Part shown: positions 16,521-25,778 of the stretch, one piece after another | Layout: each line of letters opens with the position of its first letter | Position numbering within the stretch: position 1 is the first letter of the stretch | Source of the DNA: Candidatus Competibacter phosphatis | GTDB taxonomy: Bacteria > Pseudomonadota > Gammaproteobacteria > Competibacterales > Competibacteraceae | Assembly: GCF_012939995.1 (NCBI RefSeq) | Contig: NZ_SPMZ01000035.1 | Location: 1-48,462, forward strand | Direction: 5' to 3' | Length of the DNA stretch: 48,462 nt | Notes under the pieces: generated by a model | The model's input: only the letters and a program-made list of their open reading frames with translations | What the model was told of the DNA's origin: nothing | Database searches by the model: none | Translations under genes and position numbers: made by a program

Positions 16521-17943
16521 ATGACACAAGATATTCGTAGTCGTCTTGAAAATGCACTCGGAAAGCCGATTGACGATATCTGTCCGAACAGATTCCATGA
16601 CCACAACGCGAATCACTGTGCTCATTTCGTGAGCCACATGATGGGACTAGATTTTTCCTTCAATTGCCGCGAATACAAAGGAGGCTCCCAACAACCAGCG
16701 AACATTCGGGTACACGAGGTATTCAAACAATGCCCGAAGGTTGGACAATGGTCGGACCGCCCCACCACCGATGGCCCATTGCTTGTTTTCGTAACACGCA
16801 CCAACAATGTGGATATTCATACAAAGACAATGGGCAATATCCCGCAGAAACATATCGGCGTTTTTTATAAACGGGCATATCTATCATTATTCCAACTCCA
16901 AGGAAATGGCAGTCAAATGGGCACCTGAAACATTTCTCGAAACTTTCGAGAGGACCTACTCCGGCACTCAGAGCCTGTTCTTCGGCACGATTCCGGGATC
17001 CGACCTGATCCTGCACATCCGGGAAGATCCGCAAAACGTTTCCCGCGGCAAGGCATTTGCCCTGGAGAAAACAGATGGTCGCTGGATGGGGCGTTGCGAT
17101 GGCGAGTCGAAGTTTCTAATCGGACGCGAAACATCCAATGGCGATTACGTGGGACTTTTTATGCGCCCTAGTGAGTATTATGGACCACGATACAAGGGCG
17201 AAGATTATGTGGATCGTATCGACCACTGGGCCTATCTGCTGGAACTGACCGGGCATTGCGAAAGCCTCAACCATTTCAACCTGATCAACACTTATGACAG
17301 CGCGAAATTCACGTTCGGGTTCTACCAGATGGCCGCTCATACGCCGGACGACAATCTTATCCTGTTCTTCCATCGGCTGGCGGAGATGGAAGAGTTCCAC
17401 GACTATTTTCCAGAACTTAGCCTCAAGGATGGTCGCTTGCACCGTCAGAACGAAAATGGCGGGCTAACCGATCTGGAACAGGTAATGTCGACCGGCCCGA
17501 ATAGACGCCGGCAACTCCAGCTTTTCATGAATTACCTAAACCCGCGACTCAGAGAGCATGATCGGCAGGAAGTGCTGCAATCGGCGCGTATGATACATTG
17601 GTCAAATACCTCCGGAGAGATGCGAGACCTCCAAGTGGAATTGGCCAACCAGATCCTTCAGCACAAGATGGGCGATACTTATTCCAGATGGTACAACCTG
17701 GATGGTCAATCCGACGTGATCTGTGCGCTGATCGCTGACATCCATCACCAAGGCCGGGCCAGCCGTGCCAAGGTGAAGGCAGCCCTGAGATCCGCAGATC
17801 CGATGGAGAAGCTGATTACCGTAAATTCCAACTATAGCGGCCGGATTGCCGCTTTGCGCGAAAAGCTCGAAGAGATGACTGAGGCCGGCACCCTAGGCAT
17901 CAAGAGATACGTCGCGGGAGTCAATGAGTTCATTAAACCCTAG
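16521..17943 (+). CDS. Putative two-domain peptidoglycan-active protein (NlpC/CHAP-like Cys domain plus lysozyme-like domain), frameshifted
   Basis: Two overlapping frames form one 473-residue protein when the T6 at 16861-16866 is read as T5 (total 1422 nt). The start ATG has GGAG 8 nt upstream. The N-terminal domain (1 to about 125) looks like a papain-fold amidase: NANHCAHFVSHMMGL gives a candidate catalytic Cys33, and KHIGVF followed by INGHIYHYSN gives a candidate His111. The middle domain has FTFGFYQMAAHTPDDN, reminiscent of the core of lysozyme-like proteins, followed by YFPELSLKDGRLHR. The C-terminus is helical. There is no signal peptide. That fits a secreted antibacterial effector or phage-type lysin, but this is inference; no immunity or secretion gene is adjacent. 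GC content returns to near normal from about 16.9 kb. Confidence 0.6.
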
Positions 17944-18048
17944 CGGGGCTTCACCTCATCCCAACGAGTCTTAAGCCGATCCGGGTTGAGCTAGGCATCA
18001 AATATGGCGCATCGCAACGGATAGGCGTGACACTTCGGAACTGGAATT

Positions 18049-18074
18049 GGTGGGTTACGCTCCGCTAACCCGCC
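18049..18074. repeat. REP-like palindrome
   Basis: GGTGGGTTA (18049-18057) and TAACCCGCC (18066-18074) form a hairpin around CGCTCCGC, with one G-T pair. The sequence resembles palindromes found in many copies between genes in several proteobacteria. It lies between two convergent genes (the effector and cbiO) and may serve as a bidirectional terminator, though no clean U-tract follows on either strand. Confidence 0.55.
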
Positions 18075-18090
18075 CTAAAAAATTCACAAA

Positions 18091-18964
18091 TCATCCGGGA
18101 ACGCCAATATCCGGGATTGAAGGATCGGAGTTGGGCAGACGCTCCCGCAGCAGCGTCAACAACGCCGCGCGGGTACGAGGCAATGGTACGCCATTGCGGC
18201 CCGCGCCCAAAGCTTGGGCCAGTTCCAATAATAAAGGGGGTTTCAGATGTGCCCGCGCCAACAAAGTGCGATTATCCAGCACCGCTGTCGTTTCGCCCTG
18301 ATCCGATATTTGGCCTTCATTCAGTACCGCAACCCGATCGGCCCAGCTATAAGCCAATTCCGTATCGTGCGTCGAAAAAAACCAGAGTGGTGCCCGCTTG
18401 ATGCAAGCCTTGCAAAGCACCTAAGAGATGGGTCACGCCATGGCTATCGAGGCCGGCGGTCGGTTCGTCCAGCACCAGCAATTCCGGGCGCATGGCCAGC
18501 ACTCCGGCAATGGCGACCCGCTTTTTCTGGCCGAAACTGAGAGTATGGGTGGCGCGGCTGGCCAATGAGGTAATCCGCAGCGCCTCCAGGGCCTCATGGA
18601 CGCGAAACCGCGCCTCCGCTTCGCTCAGCCCCAGATTCAAGGGGCCGAAGGACACATCCTGTTCGACCGTGGCCGCAAACAGTTGATCGTCCGGTTCCTG
18701 AAGTACTAGGCCGACCCGCCGCCGCCACTGATTGAGCCCCTGGCGGTCATAACGCCCGGGTTGACCGTCGAGCAACACCATGCCATTGGTGGGCCGCAAG
18801 GTGCCGTTGAGATGCAGCAGCAAGGTGGTCTTGCCGGAACCGTTGCTACCCAGCAGCGCCAGCTTACGACCGCGTTCGATGGCCAGATCGAGACCACGCA
18901 AGGCAAGGAGTTGATCGGGATAGCGGTATTCCAACCGCTGAAGGCTAAGCAGAGGGCCGCTCAT
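18091..18964 (-). CDS. cbiO: Cobalt ECF transporter ATPase CbiO, with one-base frameshift
   Basis: The ATP-binding subunit that powers cobalt import. It starts MSGPLLSLQRLEYRYPDQLL and contains Walker A (LLGSNGSGKTTLLLHLNG), a Q-loop (LVLQEPDDQLF), a signature LSFGQKKRVAIAGVLAMRP, Walker B LLVLDEPTAGLD, and then THDTELA (H-loop) in another frame. The switch falls in the T7 run (A7 at 18375-18381 on the plus strand). With T6 the text becomes GTTLVFSTHDTELAY, exactly the family consensus, and the gene is 873 nt (290 residues). I think this is an assembly error or very recent slippage, not an old pseudogene. The ATG at 18964 overlaps cbiQ by 4 bp. Confidence 0.88.
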
Positions 18965-19713
18965 GACCCGCCGCGTCCCAGAATCCAGCCGCTCAGACCC
19001 AACAACCCAACCCAAGTGATTCCTGTCATCAAACGAGGCCAGGACAGCGCGCGTTCCGTGTTCAGCACCCGCAATTCGCCGGTGTACCCTCGGGCAGCCA
19101 AGCCGATTTCCATGCGTTGCGCCTGATGCAAGGCGCGTTGAAACAGGTTGCCCGCCAATCCACCCACGGAATGCAGACCGCGATCGAAGCGGACATAACC
19201 CAAGCGAGCGGTTTGCGCCTGCTGTCCGGTAATGGCGCGCTCGGCGAAGACGAAGATCAGGCGGTACACCAGTTGAACCAGTTCGATCAGCCCGGCGGGA
19301 ACGCCCAAGCGGCGCGACAGCGCGATCAAATCGGTCAAGGGGGTGGTCAGGGTCAGGAACGCCAGGCAACTGACCGCCGCCAAGGCGCGCACCGTGGTTT
19401 CCAAGGCCAACCACCAACCTTCCGAGGACCACTGCCAATGAAAACCGTCGGCGAAGGAAATCGAAACCGCCAGAAAGGGTGCACCCATCACCAGAAACGC
19501 CGCCGGCGCGGCCAAAACCTGTAGCAAGGCACGCATTGGAACTCCGGCGCCATACACCGTGGCCCAAGCCATGCTGGCCAGAATCAGCGGTCCGCTACTC
19601 AAGGGTGGCAACACCAGGGTCAAAATCAGCAGGCATCCAGCGGGCAACAGTTTTTCCGTTGGATGCCAATCACGCCAACGATTGCTCCAGGCGTAATGAT
19701 CAATCGCCCGCAT
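18961..19713 (-). CDS. cbiQ: Cobalt ECF transporter membrane subunit CbiQ
   Basis: A 250-residue integral membrane T-component that couples CbiO to CbiM. It starts [20 protein letters not shown] (the family's ID-AW-NRWR-HP pattern). Several hydrophobic segments follow (LLPAGCLLILTLVLPPL; AAPAAFLVMGAPFLAVSI; the last one ends VGLLGLSGWILG). The cytoplasmic coupling segment includes AQRMEIGLAARGYTGELRV, the Ala-Arg-Gly motif that docks to the ATPase. The ATG at 19713 is chosen; the longer upstream frame is a shadow of cbiN. It overlaps cbiN by 14 bp. Confidence 0.94.
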   Translation of the reverse strand: MRAIDHYAWSNRWRDWHPTEKLLPAGCLLILTLVLPPLSSGPLILASMAWATVYGAGVPMRALLQVLAAPAAFLVMGAPFLAVSISFADGFHWQWSSEGWWLALETTVRALAAVSCLAFLTLTTPLTDLIALSRRLGVPAGLIELVQLVYRLIFVFAERAITGQQAQTARLGYVRFDRGLHSVGGLAGNLFQRALHQAQRMEIGLAARGYTGELRVLNTERALSWPRLMTGITWVGLLGLSGWILGRGGS

Positions 19714-20020
19714 CGACCTGATCCCGCGCTTGCCGCCGTGCCTGGGACTGGCCGCGCCGGAGACCGAGATAATAGCCCAACAATCCGCTGCCCAATGCGG
19801 CTTGCAGGGCAAACAACAGGCTTTCGATCTCACCGCTGGGGGGCTCCCAGAACGGTTCGAACCAGGGCTGATACTGGGGATTGACGGCGGTGATGGCGGC
19901 CTGTCCCTGATCGTCGGTACCGGTGAAAGGTTCTTTCAATCCGCTGGGCAGCGGCAACACCAAGGGCAGGATCGCCAGCACCAGGACCAGGGCCAACAAG
20001 ATGAGATTGGTGCGTTTCAT
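19700..20020 (-). CDS. cbiN: Cobalt transport protein CbiN
   Basis: A 106-residue small membrane subunit of the CbiMNQO cobalt transporter. It has an N-terminal membrane helix ([19 protein letters not shown]), a periplasmic part containing [19 protein letters not shown], which is the family's GxD-qa---I----Y-PW pattern, and a second helix ([18 protein letters not shown]). The C-terminal [18 protein letters not shown] is charged. The start ATG at 20020 overlaps the cbiM stop by 4 bp. Confidence 0.93.
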   Translation of the reverse strand: MKRTNLILLALVLVLAILPLVLPLPSGLKEPFTGTDDQGQAAITAVNPQYQPWFEPFWEPPSGEIESLLFALQAALGSGLLGYYLGLRRGQSQARRQARDQVDAGD

Positions 20021-20687
20021 CGGCCGCCTCCCGGCGCAAAAGCCAACTGATTCAGATCGTCGCGGCTGTATTGAGTCAGCAGGTTGATGACGATGACCGT
20101 CAGCAAACCCTCGATAATAGCCAAGGGAACTTGAGTCAGCGCGAACACGCCGACGAACTTGGCCGCCGCGCCGGCAAAGCCGCTGACCGGATCGGGAAAG
20201 GCCAAGGCCAGTTGGCCGGCGGTGACCATATAGGTCGCTAAGTCGCCTAGAGCCGCCGCCAGAAACACGCTGACGGCCAATGGCGCATGCAGTCGGCGCG
20301 CGCCATGGAACACCGCGTAGGCGATCCAGGGACCGGCGATGGCCATCGAGAATGCGTTGGCACCCAAGGTCGTCAAGCCGCCATGGGCTAGCAGCAACGC
20401 CTGGAACAGCAGCACGATGGTGCCCAGCAACGCCATGACCGACGGACCGAACAGGATCGCACCCAAACCGGTACCGGTGGCGTGGGAACAGCTTCCGGTC
20501 ACTGACGGCAGCTTGAGCGCCGACAGGATAAAGGCATAAGCCCCGGACGCCGCCAACAACAACTTGACTTGCGGTTGTTCCCGCATCAAACGATTGACCC
20601 GATAGGCGCTGACCACGACGAACGGCAAGGAAATCGCCGTCCACGCGGCCGCGTGCAGGGAGGTAAAAAACCTTCGGCAATATGCAT
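20017..20687 (-). CDS. cbiM: Cobalt transport protein CbiM, with frameshift near the N-terminus
   Basis: The substrate-binding membrane subunit of the cobalt transporter. The N-terminus [10 protein letters not shown], with the essential metal-binding Met-His start, lies in one frame, and [20 protein letters not shown] and the rest lie in another. One missing base near 20658-20670 (CCC that should be CCCC on the coding strand) would join them as EGFLPPLHAAAW and give 672 nt (223 residues). Family segments include [20 protein letters not shown] and [20 protein letters not shown]. The ribosome binding site AGGAAGG is 7 nt before the ATG at 20687. It is the first gene of the cbiMNQO operon, under the riboswitch at 20824-21013. 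Confidence 0.9.
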
Positions 20688-20823
20688 GATGAACCTTCCT
20701 GAATAAGCAGCGATCAGGAGGGCATCTGGGAAAACGGCACCGCAAGCTGTGACGACGGACGCACTGGCTGGAGATGGTCTGTAATCCCGGAGCACCCCGC
20801 CCGGAATCCAACTGGCAACCGTC

Positions 20824-21013
20824 ATGGGCAGGTCTCCTGGCTCACAGGTCTTCGTCGTTCGCCCAGCCTTCCCAGTCTTTGGGACCAGTGGCGCAGCAGA
20901 GGCACGACTCGCTGTTTACAGTTGCGGGGGCAGCCCTGGAATTGGCGACCCGAGAGTCACCGCACCAGATTCCCTTTTCATCTCCACTGAGCGGATCGCC
21001 CGTGGAGAACCAC
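20824..21013 (-). promoter_or_regulatory. Cobalamin riboswitch of the cbiMNQO operon
   Basis: The minus strand shows AAAAGGGAATCTGGTGCGG, the core GGCTGCCCCCGCAACTGTAA, GCGCCACTGG, ACTGGGAAGGC and a perfect B12 box (GCCAGGAGACCTGCC, plus strand 20827-20841). A 5' hairpin is formed by CTCCAC and GTGGAG. It is oriented toward cbiM, whose start lies about 140 bp further on. It should reduce cobalt uptake when B12 is plentiful. Confidence 0.95.
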
Positions 21014-21136
21014 ATGTCGTTTGTGGGTTTCATGCTAGCGCCGAGAACGGTGGGGCGTCAACTTCATCGATCCGACCACCGCCCGATTCCACCCGACGGC
21101 GTGCCCGCGACGAGGCGTCCGAACTTGGCCGTCTCG

Positions 21137-21166
21137 TTTCCACAACGCCAAGCGGATTGTTATAGT
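21137..21166 (+). promoter_or_regulatory. Probable promoter of cobQ-cobO-cobB
   Basis: TTTCCA (21137-21142) and TATAGT (21161-21166) are spaced by 18 bp, about 30 bp before the cobQ ATG. The -10 box matches 5 of 6 and the -35 box 4 of 6. With so short a leader this operon has no room for its own B12 riboswitch on the plus strand. Confidence 0.45.
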
Positions 21167-21196
21167 GCGGGTTCTTCGCAACCCATCACGATCCTC

Positions 21197-22714
21197 ATGA
21201 AGACCCCTTCCCTGATGGTGCAGGGCTGCACCTCCGACTCCGGCAAGAGCACCCTGGTGGCGGCTTTGTGCCGCATCCTGCATCGGCGCGGCGTGCGTGT
21301 GGCGCCCTTCAAGCCGCAGAACATGGCGCTCAACGCGGCGGTGACCGTGGATGGCGGCGAGATCGGCCGCGCCCAGGCTTTGCAGGCCCTGGCCGCCGGC
21401 CTGGAACCGCATACCGATTTCAATCCGATCCTGCTCAAGCCCAGCACCGACCGACAGGCACAGGTCATCATTCACGGCCGGGTGGCCACCCAGCTCGATG
21501 CCCAGGCTTATCACGCCTACAAGCCACGGGCCATGCCGGCGGTGCTGGCCTCGTGGGAACGGTTGTGCGCGCGCTACCAATGCGTGGTGGTCGAAGGCGC
21601 CGGCAGTCCGGCCGAAATCAATCTGCGTGATCATGACATCGCCAACATGGGCTTTGCGGAAGCGGTCGATTGCCCGGTGCTGCTGGTCGCGGATATCGAC
21701 CGGGGCGGCGTGTTCGCCCACCTGGTCGGCACGCTCGAACTGCTCTCCGCCAGTGAGCGCGAGCGCGTCGTCGGTTTCGTGATCAACCGCTTTCGCGGCG
21801 ATCTGGCTATCCTCATGCCCGGCATCGACTGGCTGGAACGCCGCACGGGCAAACCGGTGTTCGGGGTACTACCCTACCTGCACGGGCTTTATCTCGACGC
21901 CGAGGATGCGCGCGCCAGCAGCGTTTTCGAGTCCAGCCCACCTCGCCTCACGGTCGTAGCGCCGGCCTATCCTCGGCTCTCCAATCACAACGACCTCGAT
22001 CCCTTGCGCCTGCATCCCGAGGTCGATTTTCGGTTCATCTCTCCTTCGGAGACGCCGCCGCCAGCCGATGTGGTGGTATTGCCCGGCTCCAAGGCGGTGC
22101 GCGCCGATCTGGCTTGGCTGCACGCCCACGGCTGGGAGGATTATTTGAAGCGCCATCTGCGTTATGGCGGCAAACTGATCGGTCTGTGCGGTGGCATGCA
22201 GATGTTGGGCAAGGCGCTGCACGATCCGCTGGGCCTGGAGGGCGAAGCAGGCAGCGTGGCCGGACTCGGCATGCTCGATTTGACCACGACCTTGGGCGAA
22301 ACCAAGCAGTTGCGCCAAGTCAGCGGGCACCTGTGCCTGCCGGACGCACCAGCGTTTATCGGCTACGAAATCCATCAAGGCTTGAGCCACGGCCCGGCGC
22401 TCGAACAACCCGCCGTGCGTCTGGACGATGACGGGCGCGGCGATGGCGCGCAAAGTCCCGACGACCAAATCCTTGCGACCTATTGCCACGGTCTGTTCGA
22501 TCATCCAGACGCCCTGGCTGCGTTGCTGCGCTGGGCCGCGCCAAAGACCGGGGACGCCACGCCTTTCTTGCGCGTCGACCCGCTGGCCCGCCGCCAAGCC
22601 GACCTAGACCGACTGGCCGATGCCGTCGAAGCAGCCCTCGACATGGACAAAATACTGGCGCTGCTGATCGGAACCGACGTTTCCCCCCATCGACCGGATC
22701 CGCTGCCCAAATGA
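21197..22714 (+). CDS. cobQ: Cobyric acid synthase
   Basis: A 505-residue glutamine-dependent amidotransferase that amidates side chains b, d, e and g of adenosylcobyrinate a,c-diamide. The N-terminal synthetase domain has [19 protein letters not shown] (P-loop), [11 protein letters not shown] and [20 protein letters not shown]. The C-terminal glutaminase domain has [16 protein letters not shown] (catalytic Cys) and [11 protein letters not shown] (His). The start is the ATG at 21197 ([10 protein letters not shown]); the frame stays open upstream through the riboswitch but that part is not coding. The length is typical for the family (about 480-510). Confidence 0.96.
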   Translation: MKTPSLMVQGCTSDSGKSTLVAALCRILHRRGVRVAPFKPQNMALNAAVTVDGGEIGRAQALQALAAGLEPHTDFNPILLKPSTDRQAQVIIHGRVATQLDAQAYHAYKPRAMPAVLASWERLCARYQCVVVEGAGSPAEINLRDHDIANMGFAEAVDCPVLLVADIDRGGVFAHLVGTLELLSASERERVVGFVINRFRGDLAILMPGIDWLERRTGKPVFGVLPYLHGLYLDAEDARASSVFESSPPRLTVVAPAYPRLSNHNDLDPLRLHPEVDFRFISPSETPPPADVVVLPGSKAVRADLAWLHAHGWEDYLKRHLRYGGKLIGLCGGMQMLGKALHDPLGLEGEAGSVAGLGMLDLTTTLGETKQLRQVSGHLCLPDAPAFIGYEIHQGLSHGPALEQPAVRLDDDGRGDGAQSPDDQILATYCHGLFDHPDALAALLRWAAPKTGDATPFLRVDPLARRQADLDRLADAVEAALDMDKILALLIGTDVSPHRPDPLPK

Positions 22715-23322
22715 ACGATGCATTCGACACCGCCGACCACCGGCACGCGCAACGCATGGCGCGCAAGAAAATCGTGATCGACGACAAGAAAGCCGCAGCC
22801 ACTCAAGCGCGCGGGGTGGTAGTCCTGCATACCGGTTGCGGCAAGGGTAAATCCACCGCCGCCTTCGGCGTGCTGGCGCGCGCGCTCGGCCACGGCCAGA
22901 CCGCCGCCGTCGTGCAGTTCGTAAAAAGCCGCGCCGACACCGGCGAGGCCCTGTTCTTCCGCGATCACCCGCGCGTGCATTGGCACGTCATGGGCGCGGG
23001 ATTCACCTGGGAAACCCAGGACCCGACGCGTGACGCCGCCGCCGCGCGGGCGGCCTGGGAGCAAGCTGTGCATTATCTGAGCGATGACACGCTCGACCTG
23101 CTGATCCTCGATGAGATCACCTACGCCTTCAAATACGGTTGGCTGGACGCGCCGGAGGTGATCGCGGCCTTGCATGCCCGGCCACCGATGCAACACGTCC
23201 TGCTCACCGGCCGGGCCGCGCCGCCCGCGCTGATCGCGGCCGCCGACACGGTGAGCGACATTGCCCTGGTCAAGCACGCCTTCCAGGCAGGCGTACCGGC
23301 CATGCCGGGGCTGGAATTCTGA
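22711..23322 (+). CDS. cobO: Cob(I)yrinic acid a,c-diamide adenosyltransferase
   Basis: A 203-residue CobA/CobO-type enzyme that transfers the 5'-deoxyadenosyl group of ATP to cobalt. The P-loop is [17 protein letters not shown]. Other family segments are [33 protein letters not shown] and the ending [14 protein letters not shown], which fits the family's usual GI-ArkGIE-type C-terminus. The start ATG at 22711 overlaps the cobQ stop by 4 bp, and the gene ends in a TGATG overlap with cobB. Confidence 0.95.
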   Translation: MNDAFDTADHRHAQRMARKKIVIDDKKAAATQARGVVVLHTGCGKGKSTAAFGVLARALGHGQTAAVVQFVKSRADTGEALFFRDHPRVHWHVMGAGFTWETQDPTRDAAAARAAWEQAVHYLSDDTLDLLILDEITYAFKYGWLDAPEVIAALHARPPMQHVLLTGRAAPPALIAAADTVSDIALVKHAFQAGVPAMPGLEF

Positions 23323-24617
23323 TGCCGCGCTGCCCCGCGCTGTTCGTGGCGGCGCCCGCCTCCGGTCAAGGCAAGACCACCGTCACCGCCGCGCTGGCCC
23401 GCCTGCACGCCCGGCAAGGACGCACCGTGCGCCTCTTCAAGTGCGGACCGGACTTTCTCGATCCACAGATCCACCAATTCGCCAGTGGTCAGCCTTGCCA
23501 TACCCTCGATCTCGGCATGTGCGGCGCGGCTGATGCCGCATGGCGATTGGCGGCCGCTGCGGAAACGGCCGACCTGATCCTGATTGAAGGGGTAATGGGG
23601 CTTTTCGACGGCCAGCCTTCGGGCGCCGATATCGCTCGCCAATTCGGCGTACCGGTGATGGCGGTGATCAATGCCCGCGCCATGGCTCAGACCTTCGGAG
23701 CACTAGCCCACGGCCTGGCCACCTTTCAGCCCGATCTGCCGTTTTCCGGGGTGCTGGCCAATCATGTCGGTGGTACCGGTCACATCGAATTACTACGCGC
23801 TAGTCTGCCGCCCGGCCTGCGTTTTTACGGCGCCATCCCCAGAGATGCCGAGGCGGCGCTGCCCGAGCGCCATTTGGGCTTGTTGCAAGCCGGCGAAATT
23901 ACCGATCTCGGACAACGCCTGGATCGCATCGCCGATCATCTCGCCGCCACCGGCGCGGCGGAATTGCCCCCTCTGGTGGAATTCCCCGCCACCCCGGCGC
24001 CGGTCGTGCCGCCGCTGCTGTCCGGTCGGACCATCGCCATCGCCCACGATGCCGCCTACGGCTTCCTCTACCCGGCCAATCTCGACACCTTGCACGCCTT
24101 GGGTGCCCGGCTCGAATTTTTCTCGCCACTGGCTGGCGATGCCCTACCCGCCTGCGACGCGGTCTGGCTGCCCGGTGGCTATCCCGAGTTGTACGCGACT
24201 GAACTGGCGACGCGGCGCGAGCTGTGGACGGCGCTGTCGACCCATGTCACCGCCGGCCGTCCCGTACTGGCTGAGTGCGGCGGCATGATGAGTCTGTTTA
24301 CCCAGTTGCGCGATCAAAGTGGCCATGTTCACACGCTGGGCAACCTTTTACCCGGCGAGGTGGTCATGCAACCCCGGTTGTCGGCGCTCGGCACCCAAAC
24401 CGTCACCCTGCCGGAAGGGGATTTTCGCGGCCACACCTTCCACTACTCGAAGGCAAGCACGTCATTGACGCCCATTGCCCAGGCCACGCCGTTCTCGACT
24501 CGTCGGCATGGGCAGGCCGGCGAAGCAATCTATCGCCAGCAACGGCTGACGGCGAGTTATCTGCACCTTTATTTTCCGTCGAACCCGGTGGCCACCGCGC
24601 GCTTGTTCCTGCCTTGA
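23322..24617 (+). CDS. cobB: Cobyrinic acid a,c-diamide synthase
   Basis: A 431-residue CobB/CbiA amidotransferase that amidates the a and c side chains. The N-terminal P-loop is AAPASGQGKTTVTAALARLH, followed by FKCGPDFLDPQIHQFASG and LILIEGVMGLFDG. The C-terminal glutaminase half has VWLPGGYPELYA, RPVLAECGGMMSLF (catalytic Cys) and GHTFHYSK. The start is the ATG at 23322, coupled to cobO; the upstream extension of the frame is a shadow. It is the last gene of the plus-strand operon. Confidence 0.95.
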   Translation: MPRCPALFVAAPASGQGKTTVTAALARLHARQGRTVRLFKCGPDFLDPQIHQFASGQPCHTLDLGMCGAADAAWRLAAAAETADLILIEGVMGLFDGQPSGADIARQFGVPVMAVINARAMAQTFGALAHGLATFQPDLPFSGVLANHVGGTGHIELLRASLPPGLRFYGAIPRDAEAALPERHLGLLQAGEITDLGQRLDRIADHLAATGAAELPPLVEFPATPAPVVPPLLSGRTIAIAHDAAYGFLYPANLDTLHALGARLEFFSPLAGDALPACDAVWLPGGYPELYATELATRRELWTALSTHVTAGRPVLAECGGMMSLFTQLRDQSGHVHTLGNLLPGEVVMQPRLSALGTQTVTLPEGDFRGHTFHYSKASTSLTPIAQATPFSTRRHGQAGEAIYRQQRLTASYLHLYFPSNPVATARLFLP

Positions 24618-24683
24618 CCCCGCCGATGTTGGCTTGCTCGCAAGTACGGCCCTTGGAAAAAAACCGGGCACGAATCGATCAAC

Positions 24684-24710
24684 CCTGACTGACCTGTTTC
24701 AGTCAGGTCA
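24684..24710. repeat. Two overlapping, mutually exclusive inverted repeats before tsaD
   Basis: CCTGACTG (24684-24691) is complementary to CAGTCAGG (24700-24707), and TGACCTG (24690-24696) to CAGGTCA (24704-24710). The two hairpins share bases and cannot form together. The spot is between the cobB stop and the tsaD ribosome binding site. No U-tract follows, so simple termination is not well supported. Confidence 0.5.
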
Positions 24711-24737
24711 CGAGAAACCGATCAGGTGGCAAACGGC

Positions 24738-25754
24738 ATGTTGATTCTCGGCATTGAAACATCCTGCGACGAAACCGGCGTGGCGCTTTACGACAGCGAG
24801 CGGGGTCTGCTGGCGCACGCGCTGCACAGCCAGGTCTCGCTGCACGCCGAATATGGCGGAGTAGTACCGGAACTGGCCTCGCGCGATCATGTGCGCAAGC
24901 TGTTGCCGCTGCTGCGGGAAATCCTCCAGCGAGCGGGCGCTTCTCCAAACGCGATCGAAGGCGTGGCTTACACCCGTGGGCCGGGGCTGATCGGCGCGCT
25001 GCTGGTAGGCGCGGCCATCGGTCGCGGCCTGGCCTGGACTTGGAATATTCCTGCCATCGGTGTGCATCACATGGAAGGGCATCTGCTGGCACCAATGCTG
25101 GAACCGGAACCACCGGAATTTCCGTTCGTGGCGCTGCTGGTGTCCGGGGGCCATTCGCTGCTGGTGGAAGTGGATGGCGTCGGTCGGTATCGCATTCTGG
25201 GCGAGTCGGTGGACGATGCCGCCGGCGAGGCGTTCGACAAGACCGCGAAACTGCTGGGCTTGCCGTATCCTGGCGGGCCGGCGCTGGCCCAGCTGGCGGA
25301 ACAGGGCGACCCGCAACGGTTTCGTTTCCCCCGGCCGATGACCGATCGACCCGGCTGCGATTTCAGTTTCAGCGGGCTGAAGACCGCCGCCATCAACACC
25401 TGGCGAGGATTGGAACCAACGCCGGCGAACCGAGCCGACGTGGCGCGCGCCTTCGAGGATGCGGTGGTGGACACGCTGGCGATCAAATGCCGACGAGCGT
25501 TGCAAGCCACCCGATTACGACGGCTGGTGGTAGCTGGCGGCGTGGGCGCCAACCGGCGGTTGCGGGAGCGGTTACGTGAACTGGTCGCGGAACTCGGGGG
25601 ACAGGTTTACTACCCCCGGCTGGAATTCTGCACCGACAACGGCGCAATGATCGCCTATGCCGGTTGGCGACGATTGACGGCGGGCCAGCGTGAAGGGATG
25701 GCGATCGAGGTGCTGCCGCGCTGGCCGCTGGACAGTTTGCCGGCAGTGGATTGA
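24738..25754 (+). CDS. tsaD: tRNA N6-threonylcarbamoyladenosine transferase TsaD
   Basis: A 338-residue protein (E. coli 337) that transfers the threonylcarbamoyl group to A37 of ANN-decoding tRNAs, with TsaB, TsaC and TsaE. It has [19 protein letters not shown], the metal-binding histidines in [13 protein letters not shown]-type sequence (here [13 protein letters not shown]), [12 protein letters not shown] and FSFSGLKTA. The ATG at 24738 is preferred because AGGTGG lies 8 nt upstream; a GTG at 24726 would add four residues. In E. coli it lies divergently next to rpsU; here the divergent orientation is kept but 19 kb apart. Confidence 0.97.
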   Translation: MLILGIETSCDETGVALYDSERGLLAHALHSQVSLHAEYGGVVPELASRDHVRKLLPLLREILQRAGASPNAIEGVAYTRGPGLIGALLVGAAIGRGLAWTWNIPAIGVHHMEGHLLAPMLEPEPPEFPFVALLVSGGHSLLVEVDGVGRYRILGESVDDAAGEAFDKTAKLLGLPYPGGPALAQLAEQGDPQRFRFPRPMTDRPGCDFSFSGLKTAAINTWRGLEPTPANRADVARAFEDAVVDTLAIKCRRALQATRLRRLVVAGGVGANRRLRERLRELVAELGGQVYYPRLEFCTDNGAMIAYAGWRRLTAGQREGMAIEVLPRWPLDSLPAVD

Positions 25755-25778
25755 GAAACCCCGCAAGACGACGCCGAC

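Noticed and set aside
18347-18420. Programmed frameshift in cbiO
   Set aside because: A slippery T7 is present, but no stimulatory structure or conserved second product is evident, and similar run errors occur in unrelated genes of the window.
20774-21196. N-terminal extension of cobQ through the riboswitch
   Set aside because: The frame is open by chance; the extra 141 residues overlap the conserved B12 aptamer and have no CobQ likeness.
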